In this document: in pieces, positions 40,408-43,778 of the stretch
How positions within the stretch are numbered: position 1 is the stretch's first letter
Layout: each line of letters begins with the position of its first letter
NCBI GenBank assembly: GCA_900543215.1
Contig: UQQR01000014.1
Location: 1-43,778 of the forward strand
Source of the DNA: an uncultured Oscillospiraceae bacterium
GTDB lineage: Bacteria > Bacillota > Clostridia > Oscillospirales > Acutalibacteraceae
Direction of reading: 5' to 3'
Length of the DNA stretch: 43,778 nt
Notes under the pieces: generated by a model
Told to the model about the DNA's origin: nothing
The model's database searches: none
What the model saw: only the letters and a program-made list of their open reading frames with translations
Translations under genes and position numbers: made by a program

Positions 40408-41328
40408 TCAGTTCTTGACGATTACACGCAGCTTTGCGCTCCTGCTTCTCGGGTTAGCGCTAAGCTCTTCCTCGCTTGGTTCAATGGGTTTGCGTGTTTT
40501 CAAATGACCCTCCGGCGTTCTTCCGCACACACACACGGGAAAATCGGGCGGACAAATACAGCCGGTACAGTATTCTTTAAATTTTTGTTTTACCATTCTG
40601 TCCTCAAGCGAATGGAATGTGATTATCGCAAGTACTCCGTCCTTATTTAAAAGACCGAACGCTTTATCAAGTGCGGCGGCAAGCTCGTCAAGCTCGCCGT
40701 TTACGGCAATTCTCACTGCCTGAAAGCATTTTCTTGCGGGGTGTCCGTCTCTGCGCATTTTTGCCGGAACAGCCGAAGCTATTAGCTCCGCCAATTCGAT
40801 GGTCGTGGTTATCGGCTTTTTTTCTCTTTCGTTTACTATTCGGTTCGCTATCTTATAGGAGAATTTCTCCTCGCCGTATTCTCTGAATATCCTCTCAAGC
40901 TGTTCCGCTGTATAACCGTTAATTATATCGGCGGCGGATACTCCGATTTTGCTCATTCGCATATCAAGCGGTGCGTCCTGCCTGTAGGAAAAGCCCCTCT
41001 CGGCGTTATCAAGCTGGTAAGATGAAACACCCAAATCAAGTAAAATGCCGTCCGCAGAGGAAATCCCCTGTTCTTCAAGCGCCGTATCCATTTCGCTGAA
41101 ATTGCTTTCTATTACCGTTGCAGGATAACCTTTAAGTCTGTCGGAAGCCGTTTTTACAGCGTCGGGGTCACGGTCTAATGCGTACAGATGACCCGCCGTG
41201 AGCCTTTTTGCTATTTCTAAAGAATGCCCCGCTCCGCCGACCGTGCCGTCAACATATATTCCGTCGGGCTTTATATCAAGCGCTTCTATCGTTTCGTTAA
41301 GCAATACCGATTTATGTGAAAATTCCAT
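40408..41328 (-). CDS. rsmH: 16S rRNA (cytosine-1402-N4)-methyltransferase RsmH
   Basis: This 306-aa SAM-dependent enzyme (MraW) has N-terminal HKSVLLNETIEAL, SAM loop GIYVDGTVGGAGHS, DLGVSSYQLDNAERGFSYRQDAPLDMRM and C-terminal ITFHSLEDRMVKQKF. It methylates C1402 in the ribosomal P site. Its ATG overlaps the mraZ stop (TGATG). The usual length and the dcw position are kept. Confidence 0.96.
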   Translation of the reverse strand: MEFSHKSVLLNETIEALDIKPDGIYVDGTVGGAGHSLEIAKRLTAGHLYALDRDPDAVKTASDRLKGYPATVIESNFSEMDTALEEQGISSADGILLDLGVSSYQLDNAERGFSYRQDAPLDMRMSKIGVSAADIINGYTAEQLERIFREYGEEKFSYKIANRIVNEREKKPITTTIELAELIASAVPAKMRRDGHPARKCFQAVRIAVNGELDELAAALDKAFGLLNKDGVLAIITFHSLEDRMVKQKFKEYCTGCICPPDFPVCVCGRTPEGHLKTRKPIEPSEEELSANPRSRSAKLRVIVKN

Positions 41329-41762
41329 CAGAAATTAAGCTCCTCAACAATAGACGCAATGGATTCGGGCGTATATTCCGCATTCTCTGCGTTCCAAAGC
41401 TCGGTATTCCATATTTCAAGATTTGTGTCCATACCGATTATGTGAGCCTCGCCGTCAAGCTGTGCGTATTCGCGCAAAGCAGGCGGAATAAGTATTCTTC
41501 CCTGCGAATCAAAATCAATGCTGAACGCACCGTCATACAAGAATCGTTTTACCGCGCTTGATTTGGCGCTCGGAAGAGTTCCTATTTTCTCTACAAGCTT
41601 GTCCCATTCCTCGGAAGAATAAACACAAAGGCAACGCTTGCCGTAAATTCCGCGGCAAATCATAAAGCCGGAGCCCAGCTCCTCACGGAGCTTCGCCGGA
41701 ATGAAAACCCTGCCTTTTTTATCTATGTTGTGTTGATAGCCTCCGAAAAGCACGATTTTCAC
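41328..41762 (-). CDS. mraZ: Transcriptional repressor MraZ
   Basis: This 144-aa AbrB-like double swapped-hairpin protein binds upstream of its own operon. Two homologous halves are visible: HNIDKKGRVFIPAKLREELG and SIDFDSQGRILIPPALREYAQL, each with the D-x-x-G-R-x-x-I/L-P pattern. The start is GTG at 41762, with GGAG 8 nt upstream; that GGAG lies inside the last MraZ box. It is the first gene of the dcw cluster. Confidence 0.95.
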   Translation of the reverse strand: MKIVLFGGYQHNIDKKGRVFIPAKLREELGSGFMICRGIYGKRCLCVYSSEEWDKLVEKIGTLPSAKSSAVKRFLYDGAFSIDFDSQGRILIPPALREYAQLDGEAHIIGMDTNLEIWNTELWNAENAEYTPESIASIVEELNF

Positions 41763-41770
41763 CTCTTTCG

Positions 41771-41820
41771 CTCCACTTTAATGCACTTTAATGGTTTTTG
41801 ACTCCACTTTTCACCACTAT
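41771..41820 (-). promoter_or_regulatory. MraZ operator: array of AAAGTG-type boxes
   Basis: On the minus strand AAAGTGG occurs at 41810 and 41779, AAAGTGC at 41789, and ATAGTGG at 41820, in near-perfect 10-bp register with one skipped unit (41800-41791). MraZ is known to bind repeated GTGG/AAAGTG boxes. The array covers the predicted start site and the mraZ ribosome site, so bound MraZ should repress. Confidence 0.8.
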
Positions 41821-41826
41821 GATTGT

Positions 41827-41855
41827 ATTATAAGCTCTGTAAAAGAAAAAATCAA
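41827..41855 (-). promoter_or_regulatory. Sigma-A promoter of the dcw cluster
   Basis: On the minus strand, TTGATT (41855-41850), a 17-bp spacer and TATAAT (41832-41827), directly upstream of the MraZ boxes. Confidence 0.8.
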
Positions 41856-41869
41856 GCAATTTTTTAAAG

Positions 41870-41987
41870 TTTACATAATTTTTTTTTAATATTTTATAAC
41901 ATCAATATATGTAGTGCTTCATTTTGCCGCGAAACACAATTTTCGGGCATAAAAATAAAGCCTACGGTTTCCCGGCGGCTTTATTTT
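41870..41987 (+). ncRNA. Candidate small RNA of about 85 nt in the gap before the HD gene
   Basis: TTTACA (41870-41875), a 17-bp spacer and TTTATA (41893-41898) could start a transcript near 41905. It would end at a terminator-like hairpin, AAAATAAAGCC (41952-41962) with GGCTTTATTTT (41977-41987). No gene on either strand needs a terminator here, and no ORF with a ribosome site lies inside. A second small stem CGAAA/TTTCG lies within. The promoter is weak and direction is uncertain. Confidence 0.3.
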
Positions 41988-42005
41988 AAACTTTCGCCTT
42001 CGCTG

Positions 42006-42033
42006 TTGACAAAAACAGTTACAGCGGTATAAT
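42006..42033 (+). promoter_or_regulatory. Sigma-A promoter of the HD-domain gene
   Basis: TTGACA (42006-42011), a 16-bp spacer and TATAAT (42028-42033). The predicted start near 42040 is only about 3 nt before the ATG at 42043. Confidence 0.75.
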
Positions 42034-42042
42034 TAAATTATT

Positions 42043-42543
42043 ATGAAAGATGATGCTTTTTCCGACTTTGCCGTAAAAACGGCGGAACATTCAAGACTTT
42101 TAAAAACAGCTCAATATATTCAGCACGGCAATACCTCCTGTTTACTGCACAGCATAGCCGTGGCGTATTTCTGTTACCGTTTATCGGTAAGGCTCGGCTT
42201 TTTAAGGCTTCACAAAAATGAACTTGTGCGCGGCGCGCTTTTGCACGATTATTTTTTGTATGACTGGCACATTCCCGATAAAAACCGTCCTATGCACGGG
42301 CGCTATCACCCGAAAGCCGCATACAAAAACGCTTCGGAGGATTTCAGCCTCACTCCGATAGAAGAGGATATTATAAAAAAGCATATGTTCCCTCTTACAT
42401 TTACTCCGCCCTCATACCGTGAAAGCGTATTGGTATGCCTTGTGGACAAGGCTTGCTCCGTTTATGAGATTTTTAAGAAAAACGCATACAAAAGCGGACC
42501 GATACACACTGTATTTGAAAAGGTAAGGAGCACCAGAAAATGA
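42043..42543 (+). CDS. HD-domain phosphohydrolase-like protein
   Basis: This 166-aa soluble protein shows an HD metal-binding pattern: H36 in CLLHSIAVAYF, H68-D69 in GALLHDYFLYDW, then HPKAAYKNA and IIKKHMFPL with further histidines. HD enzymes hydrolyse nucleotides or cyclic nucleotides, but the substrate here is unknown. No ribosome site precedes the ATG, and the promoter -10 ends 9 bp before it. I find no later in-frame start that keeps the HD residues. The stop overlaps the next gene start as ATGA. Confidence 0.82.
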   Translation: MKDDAFSDFAVKTAEHSRLLKTAQYIQHGNTSCLLHSIAVAYFCYRLSVRLGFLRLHKNELVRGALLHDYFLYDWHIPDKNRPMHGRYHPKAAYKNASEDFSLTPIEEDIIKKHMFPLTFTPPSYRESVLVCLVDKACSVYEIFKKNAYKSGPIHTVFEKVRSTRK

Positions 42544-43739
42544 ATTATATAAAGGAACCCGAAAAAACCGTTCCCGTTTTACAAAAATATGAAACGGTAG
42601 TAGCAGGCGGCGGAATAGCCGGAATTTCCGCGGCGTTAGCCGCCGCAAGAAACGGCAGTAAAACACTGCTTATCGAGCGTGAATTTATGCTCGGAGGACT
42701 TGCGACAGCAGGTCTTGTAACAATATATCTTCCCCTTTGCGACGGAACGGGCAGACAGGTAAGCTTCGGAATAGCCGAGGAGCTGTTACGGCTTTCCGTA
42801 AGGCACGGGTATGAAGGCAAATACTGTCCCGAATGGTTAAACGGAGGAACAAGAGAGGAACGCCGCAAAAAGCGCTTTGAGGTTCAGTATAATCCTTATG
42901 TTTTCGCGATAGAAGTCGAACAGCTTTTAAAGTCGTCCGGCATAACAATACTTTACGGCACGGCAGCTTGCGGTGCATTGACCGAAAACGGTAAAATAAC
43001 CCACCTGATACTTGAAAATAAGTCAGGCAGAAGTGCGGTAGAGCTTAAGACTGTAATAGATACTACAGGAGACGCCGACATATGTAAATTAAGCGGTGAA
43101 AATACCGTGGTTTTTGCGCAAGGCAATGTGCCTGCCGCTTGGAGCTATGTTACAGAAAACGGCAAATTTAATTTAAAACAGCTCGGTGCCTGTGACATTC
43201 CGGATTCACAAAAAACCAAGGAGCAATTAAACGCCGACAGATCCTCCTTGCGTTTTACGGGGCTTGACGCCGATGAGCTGACTCGACTTGTACAGTATTC
43301 CCACAAAACCCTGCTTGACAGATTTTTAAAGGGCGGCGGGGTTTCGCCCGAACGGACAATATCAAGTATAGCCACAATACCTCAAATAAGAATGACAAGA
43401 AGAATAGACGGCGTTTCTACGCAGAATGACGAAATAGACTGTGAGCGACCCGACAGCGTAGGTCTTTTTTCGGATTGGCGTAAGGCAGGTTCCGTTTACG
43501 AGTTGCCGTTCTCGACGCTATACGGCAAAAAAATATCAAACCTTATAACGGCAGGACGATGCATTTCCGTAACGGACTCAATGTGGGATATAACCCGTGT
43601 AATACCTGTATGCGCCGTATCCGGTCAGGCTGCCGGAACCGCTGCGGCTATAACGGACAATTTTGCAGACACGGATATAAAAAGACTTCAAAAGCTTCTT
43701 AAAAGCACAGGCGTCGTGCTTCACGAAAAAGATTTATAG
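42540..43739 (+). CDS. FAD-dependent oxidoreductase (FAD_oxidored family)
   Basis: This 399-aa protein has an N-terminal dinucleotide-binding fold GGGIAG (23-28) in VVAGGGIAGISAALAAARNGSKTLLIEREFMLGGLATAGLV, typical of PF12831 proteins. A second FAD contact is TVIDTTGDADICKLSGE, and the C-terminal motif reads NLITAGRCISVTDSMWDITRVIPVCAVSGQAAGTAAAI. The substrate is unknown. It is translationally coupled to the HD gene by a 4-bp overlap and followed by a terminator. Confidence 0.85.
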   Translation: MNYIKEPEKTVPVLQKYETVVAGGGIAGISAALAAARNGSKTLLIEREFMLGGLATAGLVTIYLPLCDGTGRQVSFGIAEELLRLSVRHGYEGKYCPEWLNGGTREERRKKRFEVQYNPYVFAIEVEQLLKSSGITILYGTAACGALTENGKITHLILENKSGRSAVELKTVIDTTGDADICKLSGENTVVFAQGNVPAAWSYVTENGKFNLKQLGACDIPDSQKTKEQLNADRSSLRFTGLDADELTRLVQYSHKTLLDRFLKGGGVSPERTISSIATIPQIRMTRRIDGVSTQNDEIDCERPDSVGLFSDWRKAGSVYELPFSTLYGKKISNLITAGRCISVTDSMWDITRVIPVCAVSGQAAGTAAAITDNFADTDIKRLQKLLKSTGVVLHEKDL

Positions 43740-43750
43740 TAAAAACAGGC

Positions 43751-43778
43751 ACAGGGCAGACCGAACGGTCTGCCCTGT
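43751..43778 (+). terminator. Terminator stem at the right edge
   Basis: ACAGGGCAGACC, GAAC loop, GGTCTGCCCTGT: a perfect 12-bp stem that ends exactly at the window edge. The expected T-run would lie outside. Confidence 0.75.

Noticed and set aside
1..43778. CRISPR arrays, tRNA or rRNA genes, insertion sequences, prophage genes
   Set aside because: Looked for on both strands; apart from tmRNA and the two T-boxes, nothing of these kinds is recognisable.

Overview
The window looks like chromosomal DNA of a low-to-moderate-GC Clostridia bacterium, most likely an anaerobic gut Oscillospirales/Ruminococcaceae-type Firmicute. The reasons are strong Shine-Dalgarno (SD) sites, sigma-A promoters with 17-bp spacers, T-box leaders, a SufC/SufB-only Fe-S system, a double-domain acyl-CoA dehydratase activase, a small 2[4Fe-4S] ferredoxin and a Gram-positive dcw cluster with a PASTA-type transpeptidase. 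The species assignment is inference.

Layout. 1-2369 (minus): ruvC-ruvA-ruvB running into the start of glmM, behind a strong promoter. 2425-3010 (plus): a GtrA-family membrane protein. 3195-7353 (plus): a potABCD polyamine uptake operon with a 200-nt leader that can fold in two competing ways over the potA SD. 7352-9888: a small regulatory island with a DUF6809-like protein, two tandemly duplicated 70-aa HTH proteins divergent from it across a perfect palindrome, a TcdR/conjugative-element-type sigma factor, and an orphan LytTR response regulator whose phosphoacceptor Asp is Glu. 9906-11975: minimal sufC-sufB, convergent with a small unknown gene. 12086-14135: a tandem SCP2-like protein paired with a class III PLP enzyme. 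14139-18305: trpS-holB-ricT, ferredoxin, smpB and tmRNA. 18393-21983: a MATE exporter divergent from T-box-controlled thrS, which lacks the TGS domain. 21982-25026 (minus): a tryptophan ABC transporter (trpXYZ type) behind a T-box with a UGG specifier and, after it, an unreported 14-codon leader ORF. 25016-29368 (minus): a two-gene ASKHA activase/DUF2229 system with no dehydratase partner in view. 29384-41855 (minus): the division and cell wall cluster mraZ-rsmH-ftsL-pbp-murE-mraY-ftsW/spoVE-murG-murA-ftsQ, then ftsZ with its own promoter; murF, murD, murC and murB are absent here. 41870-43778 (plus): a candidate small RNA, then an apparently leaderless HD-domain gene coupled to an FAD oxidoreductase.

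Most of the window is conserved housekeeping. The accessory or unexplained parts are the pot leader, the 7.3-9.9 kb regulatory island, the SCP2/aminotransferase pair, the trp leader ORF, the split activase and the 41.9-42.5 kb stretch. All promoter, hairpin and start-site calls were read by eye from the sequence. Family names come from recognised motifs; no database search was run.
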